Source: Eutypella sp. D-1
Taxonomy: Eukaryota > Ascomycota > Sordariomycetes > Xylariales > Diatrypaceae
Direction of reading: 5' to 3'
DNA: 64,000 nt
NCBI GenBank assembly: GCA_023313575.1
Contig: JAJTTP010000004.1
Span: 868,001 to 932,000 of the forward strand
The position numbers and the translations under genes were made by a program. Under the pieces are notes generated by a model. That model worked only from the letters and a program-made list of their open reading frames with translations, ran no database searches and was not told where the DNA came from. This document shows, piece after piece, positions 50,325-62,069 of the stretch. Each line of letters opens with the position of its first letter. Positions within the stretch are counted from its first letter, which is position 1.

Positions 50325-52161
50325 GGCGCTCGAGTTGACCGGTCGAGGTCAGGTGAACCCTCCAGCTTGTCAGGATGTTGTTTGATATGTGAGTCTCCCT
50401 TTGACGAGATAGGAGATAAAACAATAAAAATAGAACCTTGGAAGAGAGCAGGGATCAGGTCATTGATATCCTTGGAAATGCACAAACTTTGAAAATCCAA
50501 CTTCAAAGAGGGAAAAAAAAAAAAAGGGTTACACTGATTGGGTGTCTAGGTTTGCTACTCTGGTATAACTAGGAGGGAGGTATGACAGTGTGTTTCTGGT
50601 TGTGTTCTGGATTGTGTTTCTGGGTTATGTTGCTTGTTGTTGTTGTAACTTCTTGTACTTTTATCGTAAGCGCAACCTGAGATTCAAGAAATAAAATATT
50701 AGAGCTACCTCCTTCGTACAGGGTCAGGCAGGGTCAATAAGAACACTAGCCCTAATACAGCCTAGCGCGGGAGGGAACATGCCAGTTATGTGATGAAGGT
50801 AGCACAATAGCAATGACGTTAACCAGTCTGCCCGTTAACCGGTGCTATCACTATATCGCGTCGATAAGACCTCGATAAGAGACCGCGACTTAGACAATCC
50901 GCTAGACCATCTTAAGCATTAGCGCCTCATGCAGGTACAATTACGTAGCTAAATAGATTTCCCCAGACTTACTCTAAATTAATCCCTGACAAGTTCAAAC
51001 AAAAACACACTTCCGTCTATATATACACAGGGCAGCCATCGCCTTCTATTCATCACGTATGTCGATAGTTCTAGTCCCATCCAAGGGTAGAGTGCAGATA
51101 TTTCAGGGTTAAAGACCCTTCCTGTCTGAAAACTAAGGTAAGTTGATGATTTCTTTGATGATTTCTCCAGGTTTCCCTACCCCAAACGATAGAGGAAGAT
51201 GAAGCCAGAAGTGGCTTAGCTACCTATTCCTGGTAGTCAGGGCCTCAGGGGTTTATTCTACTGGAATTCACAAACTCAGGGGCCACGTCCAGCTTTCTCA
51301 AATGAACCATCTGGTTTAAATTATATCTCACTGAGAATTGAGATGGGACCCTCAGTCATGACGTATCACATGGGGCAGCAATCACGGGGGAAGTTTAGGT
51401 GTTGGTGTTGTAAGTGTGGCTAAAAGAATGTCATGGCCAGTATAGCAGCACATCATATGTTTCCCTATCAACTACCCTATTATATTGGCTATTGCAGTAT
51501 AATAGAGAACATAAAGGGACCAACAGCTAATAACTGGGACAGGAATCACACAAGCTGGTGCTGAGTCATCAATGATAGACAACTGTTGTGAAGCTGTGAT
51601 CTTCTCATCTTGAGACACCCAGCTGGTTGATGTGTAACACATTCGACCCCGTCGACTCTGAGTCTCTTGTCATCGGTACAGCTCGCATACCACACCTATA
51701 CCAAAGGATTAAGGCATACCAGTACCCAGACCATACCTAGGTATATGCTAGCTGGCGCAGTGCCTACCAGTCACCAAGTTCCTGAGTCTGCTGTGCAGGA
51801 CCAATACAAGGAGAGAAGAGAGATCAGATTCTACATACCCAGGTTGGTCTGATTAGTCACACATACAGATAATCATATCTAAGGACAGCAGGCCAATGAT
51901 TTTTGACTATCCTGGTTACTCATACAAAGCAGAGCAAAAAGGAATGGTAGGCAGCGAAGGTTTCTTGGAGAAAGGCAGCCCTTCTTCAAGCTCCCCTGAC
52001 AATTACCTTGCAGGTGATTGGTCAGATCCTAAGGGTGAGCAAGGTGGTCATCGATTCCTGAAGTACGAGGCATGAAGGGCACCATCTATGGATAGCTCTA
52101 CAGTGTCATCCAAAGTATATGACATAAGAGACGCATCGTGGGTCCGCTTTAACACACAACA
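50325..52161. promoter_or_regulatory. divergent region between IMA1 and ALG14
   Basis: 1.8 kb with an A-run near 50512-50526, GT-rich sequence near 50590-50650 and otherwise mixed composition. Nothing coding recognised. Confidence 0.5.
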
Positions 52162-53515
52162 ATGGCTGCCTACCCCGATATTACGGGGCAAGAGCCCAGA
52201 GCCAGTTCAAGTATAAATACTGGCACTGATCTCTACCCCTCCTCAAATCCCTCGATTCCTGCCAAATCATCATCATCATCCAAGAAATCTTCCAAGCCCT
52301 CCTACAATTCCAAAAAATCATTCACAAATCCTGTCCCAACCGGCAGCACAGAAAATACCCTACGCCCAATATCATCATCAGTTCTCTCTGAAGAGCAACT
52401 AGCCCAATTACCACCAATATTCCGCTGGAAGACTCATCAAGACTGTCTCGAGATGGAGGGAAACATCTATGCTGGTCATCAGCACCCTAGCCGTGGCCGA
52501 ATGGTCATGAGAGAGCCCCAAGGCAATGGCGATATCAGCTCGGTTGGTTCAGTCCAACACAACTTGATGGCTCTCTTCGGTTTCATCCTGTCTCTGGTGG
52601 CTGCTGGCGCAGTCATTGCTGTCCCGTTTCTGGCCCTCGCTCTCATCTTCTACCTTCCGGTACGTGCGCTTTCAACCCCTAACATCTCGTATCGTTACTA
52701 ACGCACCCCAGTACCGTCACTTTGTTCTCACTACTGGTCGCCGCCATCTGAAGATGCCCTCCGTTTCTGCCTCTGGTTTTGTCACTGACGCCGACCCTGC
52801 CTTCAAATTCGTCATGTTCATCATGGGTTCCGGTGGTCACACCACGGAGATGCTTTCGATGATCGAACGAAGCATCTGGCCGGCGTTTGGCATGTATCGC
52901 CGCTATGTCGTCAACGAGGGCGACCGCATGTCCTACCAGCGGGTCGTCACCCTAGAGACCCGGATGGGAGAAATCTTCGCGGCCCAGGGCCTCAATCCCG
53001 GTCTCTTCGACATCGTCGAGGTCAAGCGTGCCCGCAGGGTTCACCAGGGCTGGCTGACAACTCCCCTGTCAGCCGCCCTGAGCCTTGTCAGCATCGTCCG
53101 AATCATCCTCGCGGCCGGCACCGAGGAGCTGGGCCTCGCCGGCGACGAGCGGTTCCCCGGCGTCGTCCTCACCAACGGCCCGGGGACCGGCTTCCTGTTC
53201 GTGGCGGCGGCCCACCTCCTCAGGGTGGCCGGCCTGGCGCCGGAGCACAGGCTCCGCGCCATCTACGTCGAGAGTGCGGCCAAGGTCCGCACCCTCAGTC
53301 TCACCGGCAGGCTCCTTCGCTGGACTGGCATGTCGGACATTTTCGTCGTCCAGCACGCGGGTCTGGCCGGCGATCACGCCGAAGTCCCTCCCGAGCACCC
53401 CTTGGTGCTCGGCGAGAACTTCGTCGTGACGCCGCCCAGCGCCCGCGTCCTCCCGCTCGTCGTCCGCGAGGACGACGAGCAAATTGGGAGGGAGGACCCT
53501 GCTGGTCGGGACTGA
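52162..53515 (+). CDS. ALG14: UDP-GlcNAc transferase membrane subunit Alg14
   Basis: Two exons, 52162..52659 and 52712..53515, giving 433 aa; the 52-nt intron has a GTACGT donor and an ACTAAC branch site. Alg14 anchors Alg13 to the cytosolic face of the ER; together they add the second GlcNAc to the dolichol-linked N-glycan precursor. A membrane helix (about 137-165) precedes the glycosyltransferase-like domain, which shows GSGGHTTEML (205 on), RARRVHQ, VVLTNGPGTGF, IYVESAAKVRTLSLTGRLL and DIFVVQ. The family is usually about 230-300 aa. Here 135 extra residues, Ser/Lys-rich and disordered, precede the membrane helix. An internal ATG at 52567 (Met136) would give a normal-length protein, so the true start is uncertain. 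A G-rich tract follows the stop. Confidence 0.93.
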
Positions 53516-54280
53516 GTGGTTGCGGTTCCGCGGCGGGATTGGTTGGGTTTTGTGGTTTGGGGGGTGGGGTGGAGGGGAGGGGAGGGGAGGGGGAAAGGGG
53601 GGGAAGGCGCACCGGGGGAGAGGAGGGGGAGGGGGAGGGGGGAGGAGTTAAGGTCGGAATCCGGATAACCATTGCTTAGCTACATTTATACCATTTGCTT
53701 GAGCCTTTACCCCACGTCTATCGTGATTATGTTACGCGAAATCCCTCGCAGTGTAGAGTGATTACTCAGATCCCAAGCCGTGCATAGTAGCATAAACGGG
53801 TCTCGTTAACTTCTTCCAGCCCGTAGCGCCTTCTCTCCCTGGGAAGCACTTCTCCTGCGATTCTCTGGGGTGCTCATCGGTGCGCGGCTGCTTGATCGCT
53901 GATAATATGAGCGTTGATGGCCGACGCCCGGCACCAAGCTGAGTCTAGTCAATTGTGTCTGAATCATCTTCGCAATTGAATTGTCAGGGAACGGTAAATC
54001 CAGTTTCGTTCTAGGTCTAAAGCAAGCTCACTGGTGATTGCTGTTCTCTGCATATCTCGCTCGGGGTGGCATCGCCGTACAAAGATAAATACCTGGTAAA
54101 TTGTGTTCCTCCCATGGGCAAAGCTGAGCACTTCCGCTGCTCTAGTTGGGGACCGGGGGCCAAAGATCCCAAAGGCTTGGCAGAAAGTAATGGTTAGACC
54201 GAGCGATTTGTCAACTGCAATAAGTGTGGTTCACTGATAAATAACTACCATAACCATCCCGAGTCCCGTAAATATAGACG
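53516..54280. other. ALG14-HET intergenic region
   Basis: Starts with the G-rich tract described separately, then ordinary sequence up to the HET gene start. No gene recognised. Confidence 0.5.
53558..53646 (+). repeat. G-rich tract with G-quadruplex potential
   Basis: About 90 nt of almost pure purine with at least eight runs of four or more G. It begins 43 nt after the ALG14 stop and lies on the sense strand, so it should appear in the mRNA if the 3' UTR extends that far. Confidence 0.8.
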
Positions 54281-56351
54281 ATGTTCACGGTGGGGAATCG
54301 AGAAGCCCTGGCGACCTGGGAATCGGAGAGAGAAGCGGCTCCAGATTTCCGGACCAGTCCGACCTGCGCGGTCTGCACCCTGCCGAAGAGCGCGGTCAAC
54401 CCGTGGCTCTTCCAGCGCCAGACCGTCGCGCACCTGCGGGACGGGTCCGACGCGGGCTGCCGCACCTGCCGCCTACGTCTCGACGCCGTCCAGCATTTCG
54501 CGCCGGCCCCGGAGACGGTCGTCACGTTTCATGGGGAGCCCCAGCGGCGGCTGACGCTTGACCACCGGACTTTCTTCGAGATATTCAAGGTCGCTGATGG
54601 TAAATTACCGTTCGCTGTTTCCCAACCCCGGCTCCGGGGGCGTGTTATGTAGGTTATTCACCGGAAAAAGTGCAGCTTATCTGACTGTCGATGCTGTGAT
54701 TACAGATCCGGGACCCGATGGTGATCTACTCGAGAATATTCAATCCGGTCACTTGCTTTCAAACAGCACTTCGTCCGCTCAGACTCTTGAGATAATGAGA
54801 ACCTGGACTTCGGATTGTCTGTTGTCTCATGACAAATGTCCAGCGCCTACGTGCTCATACATGCCCAAGCGAGTCCTAGATGTAAGCAAGGGAAGTGTGG
54901 TGTTACGGGAAGGCTTAGACCCCGCTCGATACGCCTGCTTGAGTCATTGCTGGGGCGGCTTAGAGGGGCAAATCAGGTTGCTCTTCGCGAACATGGCGGA
55001 GTTTCAACAGCATATTCCCTGGGCGATCCTCAGCAGGACCTTTCAGGACGCCATCGACGTGTGCCGCAAGCTGGGCATCGACTACATCTGGATCGACTCG
55101 CTGTGCATCATACAGGACAGCGAGGCGGACTGGGACGCGGAGGCCGTGAAGATGGCAGACACCTACAAGAACGCCCTCGTCACGATCGCCGCGACGAAAT
55201 CGCGCGACGGCGCCGGCGGGTGTTACAGCGAGCGGGACGCCGGACACGTCAACCACAGACCGATCCTTGACGGCCTGGCCTACGTCCGGAAGCAGATGCC
55301 GCGGTTCTATCCCCGCATCGACGACCCCGTGCGCTGGCCACTGCTGCAGCGGGGATGGGTGTACCAGGAGATGGCGCTCTCGCCGCGCGTCCTGCACTTC
55401 GGCAGCGAGGAGGTCATCTGGGAGTGTCGCTCGTGCAGGCGCAGCGAGAGCGGCAGCAACGACTACGACTCGCCGGCCCGGGACGTCCGCGCGGGACTTC
55501 TGCAAAGCGACGACCCCTCGTCGCCCTCCGCATGGTACGACATCGTGCGCGACTATTCCCGGCTCGGCCTCACCTACGACAAGGACAAGCTGCCGGCGCT
55601 CGCCGCCATCACGCAGATGGTGGCGCGGAGCAGGGCCGACGACGACCGGTTCCTTGCGGGGATGTGGCGGCGCACGTTATTAGCTGACCTCTTCTGGGAG
55701 CCGGAGTTCCGCAAGAAAGCGAGCGCGAGGCCCGCGAACCCCTCCATACCGACGTGGTCCTGGGCGTCCGTCAACTCGCCGGTCCAGTGGTATTCCAGAT
55801 TCAAGGCAGGGTCGCTCGAGCCTCTCGAGAGTACGAGTATCATCGACGTCGTCGTGGAGTGCAGGGGCTCGCCGTATCTCGGTCGGTACTCGCGCGCGGA
55901 GCTGGTGCTCCGGGGTCCGTTGATCGGGACCACGCTGCGGGCGCTCGAGACCTCAGAATTCCAGGCCCCGGGTGACCGGGCTCCGCTGGAGATCGGCGGC
56001 GCCATGCGCGTCCACCAGTTCACGGCCGACTACGTGCACTCCGCGGCGGGCCGCGACTACATCCCGGGCAAAGCCAAGGTCTTCATCTTTCCGATTGCGA
56101 TCCAAAACGCAGGCTCGCACCTGACCTATGGATTGGCGCTGAGGGCGAAGCCAGGTGTCGGCCCTGATGCGGGGGTTTATGAGAGGATCGGGCTGGTTCT
56201 CTTAGCGTGTATACCCTCACGGGAACGAGGGCGTCTGCTCGATTCCAATTTGTTAAGCGACCAACAGCATGTCAGGGAAGTGGCAAAATCCTTAACCGAG
56301 ACGCAGGCTTTCCTAGCGACTTTGCCATTGTCTACAGTCACGATTGTGTAG
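54281..56351 (+). CDS. HET-domain protein (heterokaryon incompatibility type)
   Basis: Two exons, 54281..54599 and 54706..56351, giving 654 aa; the 106-nt intron has a GTAAAT donor, a CTGAC branch site and a TTACAG acceptor. HET proteins mediate fungal self/non-self recognition and programmed cell death. The N-terminus has paired cysteines (CAVC and CRTC) of the kind seen before many HET domains. The HET domain spans about residues 182-330: YACLSHCWGG (182-191), TFQDAIDVCRKLGIDYIWID, SLCIIQD (238-244), then LVTIAATKS and RGWVYQEMALSPRVLHFG. A C-terminal region of about 300 residues ends in a typical WSWASV block plus less conserved sequence. No extra recognition domain (WD, ankyrin, NACHT) is attached. 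The acceptor at 54705 is chosen for frame and family fit; one at 54673 is a weaker alternative. Confidence 0.92.
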
Positions 56352-56725
56352 CAGTGTAGCAGAATAGAAATGTTTGAAACCGGCAGTCTTAACACTTGTC
56401 TCGGTAAAAAATGCGGATGCAAGAGTATTTGTAGATACATTTGCGTATTGAACCATCATCGTGGTTCAGCGATGTTGAAGATGGCAGCACGGATGAAACT
56501 GGTATTCTTCTATCTATTTCACGAATGGCTCTTTGTTCTATCCAGTAGTCACCTCGCGGCACCATCCCACTTCTCTACTCGACCCCATCCGCAACTCTAT
56601 CCTAAAACTACCTACAATTCAAGAATATCGTGAACGGGTTCAGGGATATTGTCCTTTTCCATCTGTCTAGGTAACCACGCACCGAACTCGCGAAAGCAGC
56701 TCTCTCTCACACCTAAATTTCCTAC
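56352..56725. other. short convergent 3' region between HET gene and BNA3
   Basis: 374 bp holding two facing 3' ends; no coding or repeat feature seen. Confidence 0.5.
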
Positions 56726-58674
56726 TCACTCAATATAGCGCTTGAGGCCCCTGAGCCTCTCCTTGGCCTCCTCGAGGACGTGGTCCTCCTTGCAGACAGC
56801 AAAGCGCATGTAGTCCTCGGCGATCCAGGCGTTGGGGTCGGTATAGAACTCGGTGGGGGGGATGGCGGCGACACCGACCTCCTGAATGAGGAACCAGGCG
56901 AGGCGGAAGTCGCGGGGCCGCGAGGCCACGTGCGCCGGGAACGGGTAGTCGTCCGGCAGCCGCACGCGCGCCATGTTCACCATTACGAAGTAGCCCCCCT
57001 CCGGCTCCGTGTACGGCAGCCCGAGCTCCCCCCACACCTCGTTGAACCGCGCCACTTTCCCGCGCATGTCACGCACCGCCGAGTCCCAGAACCCTTCCTT
57101 ATCCGCTTGTTCGAAGCCTGTTTCGTTCAGGTCAAAACATGAATTCCCGCTAAGTCTTCTCCCACCTGATAGCGGTATGGTGATAAAAGAAGTAATTAAG
57201 AGTTGGTGGTCAGAGGGAGTTTAACATACCAACAGCACATGCCTCCTGCAGCGGGGAGACCGAAGAATAGCAGATTCGAGTATGGGCCGCCGAGACATAT
57301 TTGATCAGATGCGGGGGGCCCATCAACCAGCCTGAACGGACAATATGATTAGGTAACGGTATAGACGACGTAGTATGGACCGCAGAAATTGCAGACTATG
57401 AAATATCGTGGTCACTACTCACCGACCCGCCATCCGGTGGCGTAGAAGTTCTTGCCAGCGGAGCCGACAGTGAGAGTCAGCTTCTCAATCTCGGGCGATA
57501 ACGTAGCGATCCTGGTGAAAGGTACGTAGAAGAGACGATCGTAGACCTCGTCGGACAATATAATCATCTCGTTCTTGACGCAGAGATCGCCGATTCTCTG
57601 GAGCTCCTGCTTGGAGAAGACCTTGCCGACGGGGTTGTCTACCGTGGCTCTCGCGTTAGCCACAGTGGCGCTCTATGTGGGATGGTGTTGGCAGGGAATG
57701 GGCACCAGAGTCTTACGAGGGGTGTTGATGACGATCATCTTAGTCTTGGGCGTCACAGCGGCCTCCAGCTTCTCGAAATCCACGGTCCAGTCAGCGGAGG
57801 AGCACGTCCGCTCGGCGCCGTGCTCCGGCGGGGACAGGGGCACGTAAACGATCTTGCCACCGGGGATCTCGATATTGCTGATGTATCTGTAACGCCGTCA
57901 GTCATCCCCAGCTGGCAATAAGAAACCAGGTATGGTAGATAAATTAGGACAGGCCTCACTGGTCAAAGAAGGGCTCGAAGATGATGACCTCATCTCCCGG
58001 CTCGATGAAAGCCATGAAAGCGCTGAGCATGCCTTAGGATGCGGAAGCCATATCAAGTCAGTCTCCTATTCTGAATAAGTCGGCCGGTCTTGTCCAAAAC
58101 TCACCTTCATTGGCACCCGTGGTGATGGTGATCTCGGTTTCGGGGTCCAGGTTCCGGCCCCAGAACGGGGCATAAGCGTCGGCGATGGCCTTCTTCAACC
58201 GCGGACGGCCCTTAGTGGGGCTGTACTGGTTGCAATCCACGCGGTCGAGGGCATCCTTGGCGGCATTAATGATGAAGGGTGGCGGGTTGTAACCGAAGAA
58301 GCCCTGTCCCATGTTCACGATGGGCTGCTTCGGCGAGGCTGCCGCCGCCTCATTGATGATGGACCTACGCGCGGGTCTGCTGTCAGCAAAAGTTGCGCAT
58401 AACGTTCGCGGCACCTGACCAAACCACCCCCCCGGCATGCAGATCTAGCTCACCATACATCTTGCCTCTGACCGGCGACGCGGGCGGCGGGCTTGAGCTT
58501 GGCTGGAAGTTGGTCCGCCATGGTCGCGTGGAGGAGCCTTCGGTGATGATGAGGATGCGGAGCGGGGGACCGACGGAGGTAGGATGAGAGCCCGGCGGAG
58601 GTAATCGGCTTAGTGGGGTAATGACAACGGTTTAAGCTCCGGTAACAAAATCCCGGATTCACGAATGACCTCAT
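56726..58674 (-). CDS. BNA3: kynurenine-oxoglutarate transaminase (Bna3)
   Basis: Seven exons, complement(56726..57117, 57230..57331, 57423..57638, 57717..57886, 57960..58032, 58105..58364, 58454..58674), giving 477 aa. This PLP fold-type I aminotransferase converts kynurenine to kynurenic acid. Seen: GQGFFGYNPPPFI, NQYSPTKGRPRLKKAIA, TTGANEG, FEPFFDQY, NTPHNPVGKVFS, SDEVYD and the PLP-lysine motif SAGKNFYATGWRVG (Lys at about 304), with the substrate-carboxylate arginine in YMRFAV. All introns have GTGAGT/GTAAGA/GTATGT-type donors and phases agree. Two in-frame starts: the ATG at 58674 adds 51 residues rich in Arg, Ser and His (LRRSPAP...HHHRRLLHAT), a plausible mitochondrial presequence; the ATG at 58521 starts MADQLPAKL and gives a 426-aa cytosolic form. 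Confidence 0.92.
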
Positions 58675-60066
58675 GAGAACGAAGATTTAAAAATCTATTT
58701 TTTCTTCTTCTTCTTTAGTATCTACGAATCACGTTTCTGTCACGGAATTGTATTATGACTGGACCTCGGTACTAGTTCGAGTGTTTAATAATGTCTTGTC
58801 CGGTGTTTGTGAGCCGAATATTCTGTAGTTGCATAGCACGTCATCCGGGATCGGCGAGGAGGGGGCCAAGTTAAACTTGTAAAGTGATAATCCCCATTGC
58901 TGCATACCCCAATTTTCACATACATTCCTATAAATGCATTTCATTATTTTGGGTCGCCCTTTTGAACTATGAAGACTATGACGATTGTATGAATACAGGT
59001 CTTAAAACAAAATTATTATGACTATCTCATATATATTCACCATGAGATCCAGTCCATACCTACCACTTTTGTCTTGTGTGTGACCTGTCGAACGTTAATA
59101 TATAACTTGATGAGTAGTTGTAAGAGGAAGATACTTATGCTTGATCTTAATAACCTGGCATACATACGGGCAGTGCATAACCTTGGGTATAATTCAGTGA
59201 TTTTCCAAATCTATACATAACTCTCCAGAGGCAACACAGAGGAGCTATGCCACACGAGCGCGGTTGCGCGGCTAACTTCGTGGTGTCAGAACGGCACGCT
59301 CCGTTGGTGAAATGGTTGATCTCGCGTAACGGAAACTCCCTCGGGAATGGGCCAATTTGCTTCCCATGAGCGATCCGTGGCTGTGTGGCGAGAGAGCGAT
59401 GATGAGGTTGGGCCTGCCTCCTGAGTCCTAGAAGGCGGTCGCTGGCTCGCTTAAGCGAGGCTGTAGATCGTCGTCAATCCAGCGCGGCATTTCCCGAGCT
59501 ACACGTCAAAAAGCCGGCCCTATGACCATCCAGTGGTAGGCGGTAGTTGTTAATGGAAAACCGAATAATTGGTTCTGGGATCATCACCTCTTTGGCTTGG
59601 GTCTTTTTTTCCCTCCTAGCTGAATGTCAAGAAGTCAGCCTTATGGCCCATTCGCAGCATTTCTCGGGACCGAAGCGACTTGCCTGTGTGGTGGTTACTC
59701 GTCACCTTATCCACCTCATATAGTTAATAAAATGTGGACGGAGACCCTTAGATGGTCCGTTACCATGTGGCAGGTCTGCGCTCGGTGGGGGAGCTGAAGC
59801 GCCAAGGGCACCCCATTGAACTCCAAGCGATGATGATCTTCAGCGTAGGACTTTATCAACACGGAATTCAAGGCAACAGCCGTCGAGAATTATCATAGCG
59901 ACGAGCGGGCGGTTGGGGTATTGTGGTTTTTCGCAGGATGGCGAACGTGGCTTACCTAGGTACTGTGGAGAGAGAGACGGAAAGCGGCAGAGCATCGACG
60001 ACAACTCTGCATCCACATGCCTCGAAAAGGGGTGTTGAAAGCAGTTTCAAGGGACGTCGTCAGGAA
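58675..60066. other. intergenic with a weak diverged direct repeat
   Basis: About 1.4 kb without recognised genes. Two similar segments near 59508-59533 and 59629-59655 (GTCAAAAAGCCGGCCCTATG versus GTCAAGAAGTCAGCCTTATG) differ only by transitions. TATA-like and CT-rich sequence follow at the right end. Confidence 0.45.
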
Positions 60067-60074
60067 TATATAAG
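60067..60074 (+). promoter_or_regulatory. TATA box of the two-repeat secreted protein gene
   Basis: TATATAAG about 180 bp upstream of the ATG at 60250, followed by a CT-rich leader ending in the ATCAAG ATG context. Confidence 0.55.
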
Positions 60075-60249
60075 GATGCTCTGCTCGTCCTCTTCTCAGG
60101 GAAAAAAGTTGAACAAGACATCCTCAAGACATCTAATCAACTAAGCCATTCACTTACAATCCAAACCACCCCGCTCACCACCCGCAACTCTTCTTGCCTA
60201 CTCGCAACCTATACAATCACTCCTTAACCTTTTTCTCTCAACCATCAAG

Positions 60250-60885
60250 ATGCGCTTCTTCCCCGTCGTCTCGACCTTCGCGTCCCTCGCTGCTATTGCC
60301 GCCGCTAAAGACTGCTGGATCGGCCCCGGTTTCGAGGAGACTGCCTTCCAGAAGTGCATGGAGCCCAAGGCTCAGGCTTGCCCTCAGGGTGCCGACGGGC
60401 GCTCTGACAAGGATTGCGTGGTGGCTGCATCGGAGGAGTGCGGTAAGACGATTTTCACTGCCTTTCCCCCGTGACGACGAGGCTATAAAATAGCCAGCTG
60501 GCCCGTAAGAGACGATGAGCTGACTGAATTCCGATCAATATAGCCGTGGTGGGGGATTGCAACCTGCCCATGCGCAATGCCGCCGAAATTTACAACGCTA
60601 AGCGGACTCCGGATTGCTGGGTTGGCCCCGGCTTTGAGGAGACTGCTTTCCAGCAGTGCATGATGCCCAAGGCCGAGTCCTGCCCTCAGGGCGAGGACGG
60701 GCGCAGTGACGAGGCTTGCGTGAAGAATGCCTCGGTCCAATGCGGTAAGTCAAATAATCGCCTTCCTCATATGATGAGGGTTATTTGGTGGCCGTGTGAG
60801 TTCCGGTGTGCTGACTGAATTTGATACAGCCGAGACTGCGGGCTGCAACCTCCCGATGAGGAACGCCCTGGAGGAATCGCCTTAA
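60250..60885 (+). CDS. secreted protein of two six-cysteine repeats
   Basis: Three exons, 60250..60442, 60544..60744 and 60830..60885, giving 149 aa; introns of 101 and 85 nt with GTAAGA and GTAAGT donors. Residues 1-19 are a signal peptide (MRFFPVVSTFASLAAIAAA). The mature part is two tandem repeats of nearly the same sequence, each with the cysteine spacing C-x13-C-x7-C-x11-C-x7-C-x5-C and the shared blocks GPGFEETAFQ, PQG.DGRSD and CNLPMRNA. Both introns cut at the same place in each repeat, between the fifth and sixth cysteine and in the same phase, so the gene arose by internal exon duplication. I know no named family. Secretion, small size and 12 cysteines suggest an extracellular effector-like or antimicrobial role (inference). 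Confidence 0.85.
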
Positions 60886-62069
60886 GGTTCACCAACAACG
60901 CATCGACCATCAACGCTCAACTGTCCGTGTGCGGACCAGACATCCTGACTTTTGAAGCGATGTCTTGTACAGGATAAATAAACAAGGAGGATACAGTTGC
61001 TGAGGCGTACGCATACGGATCAAGACGCAGCACGCTATGCTGTTTTACAGGAAGAGGAAGGAGAGCGGGGTTTAATCATCTAGACTACAGTTCGATTCAC
61101 CAACTTCATCCAGCTGGACTCCGTGGCCCTGCTTCAGTGGAAGGCTTGGAGAAGTTAGCGACACTCATTTAGAACTTATTGAATTCGATTGTCTTGAGCA
61201 CTCATTCATTGCTCTTGAAAGCCTAGTGAAATCATGAGACACATTGTGCTCGCTACTACTTTTAAGTGGATGATCGTGAAGAATATCCTGTTCTATAGGA
61301 ACGATGTACTTATGAAGAGTGCGGTGCAGAACGGTATAGTGAGGGCATTTAGGTATGTGGAAAGCTAGGTGTAGATTTACTTCACCTTAAATAAGATTGA
61401 GCTACCATCCGGACGTTTATACGTAAGCTGAGAGAAAAGGGGTAGAAATATGCACAACAGGATGAAAATAACTACTTTATAGGGGTTGAAGATATGCAAT
61501 AATTATCCATACAGATAGGACGACCCCAGGTAGCGTGCCAGGGTGCCCAGATACCCCAATCTCATCCCCAATCTTTTCTCAATCAATTAAAGTAAAGCAT
61601 CAGACTAAGCCCAGTACAGAATTAGGCACGGGAATATCCAGCCAACCAAACGCGTGGGGAAGAGTTCCAGCGGGTCCGCCTTGACCTGCCGTTCTGCTGT
61701 TACCTAACCTAACCTGGCAGCCCTGGAACCCTTGAAGTATGAAGTACTTACAACTACCCGACTAAGACCACCTGCACATGCATAGAAACTCCGAATCTCA
61801 GTCTCCACCAAAAAAGTCTCGTGAACTTTTCTGATCATCCATCACCATCATTCTCATCATCTGCACTCACTTATATGCCTACCTACCTACTTACCCAGGT
61901 AGTCAGGTCACTTCTCGTCCCCGGCTCCCTTCTTCCACCACCTTACTCATCCCCCTTCCTCCGCCCCTCTCCCTCATCCAACTCAGCGATTTGCGACAAA
62001 CGATAAAATATAAAAGGGAACGAACGAACGTAGCAAAGAAAAAAGGAGAAAAAGAGAAAAAAAAAGAAT
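60886..62069. other. intergenic before DSC3
   Basis: 1.2 kb with TACCTACCTACTTACC near 61878 and an A-rich leader (62030-62068) just before the DSC3 start. Nothing coding recognised. Confidence 0.5.
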
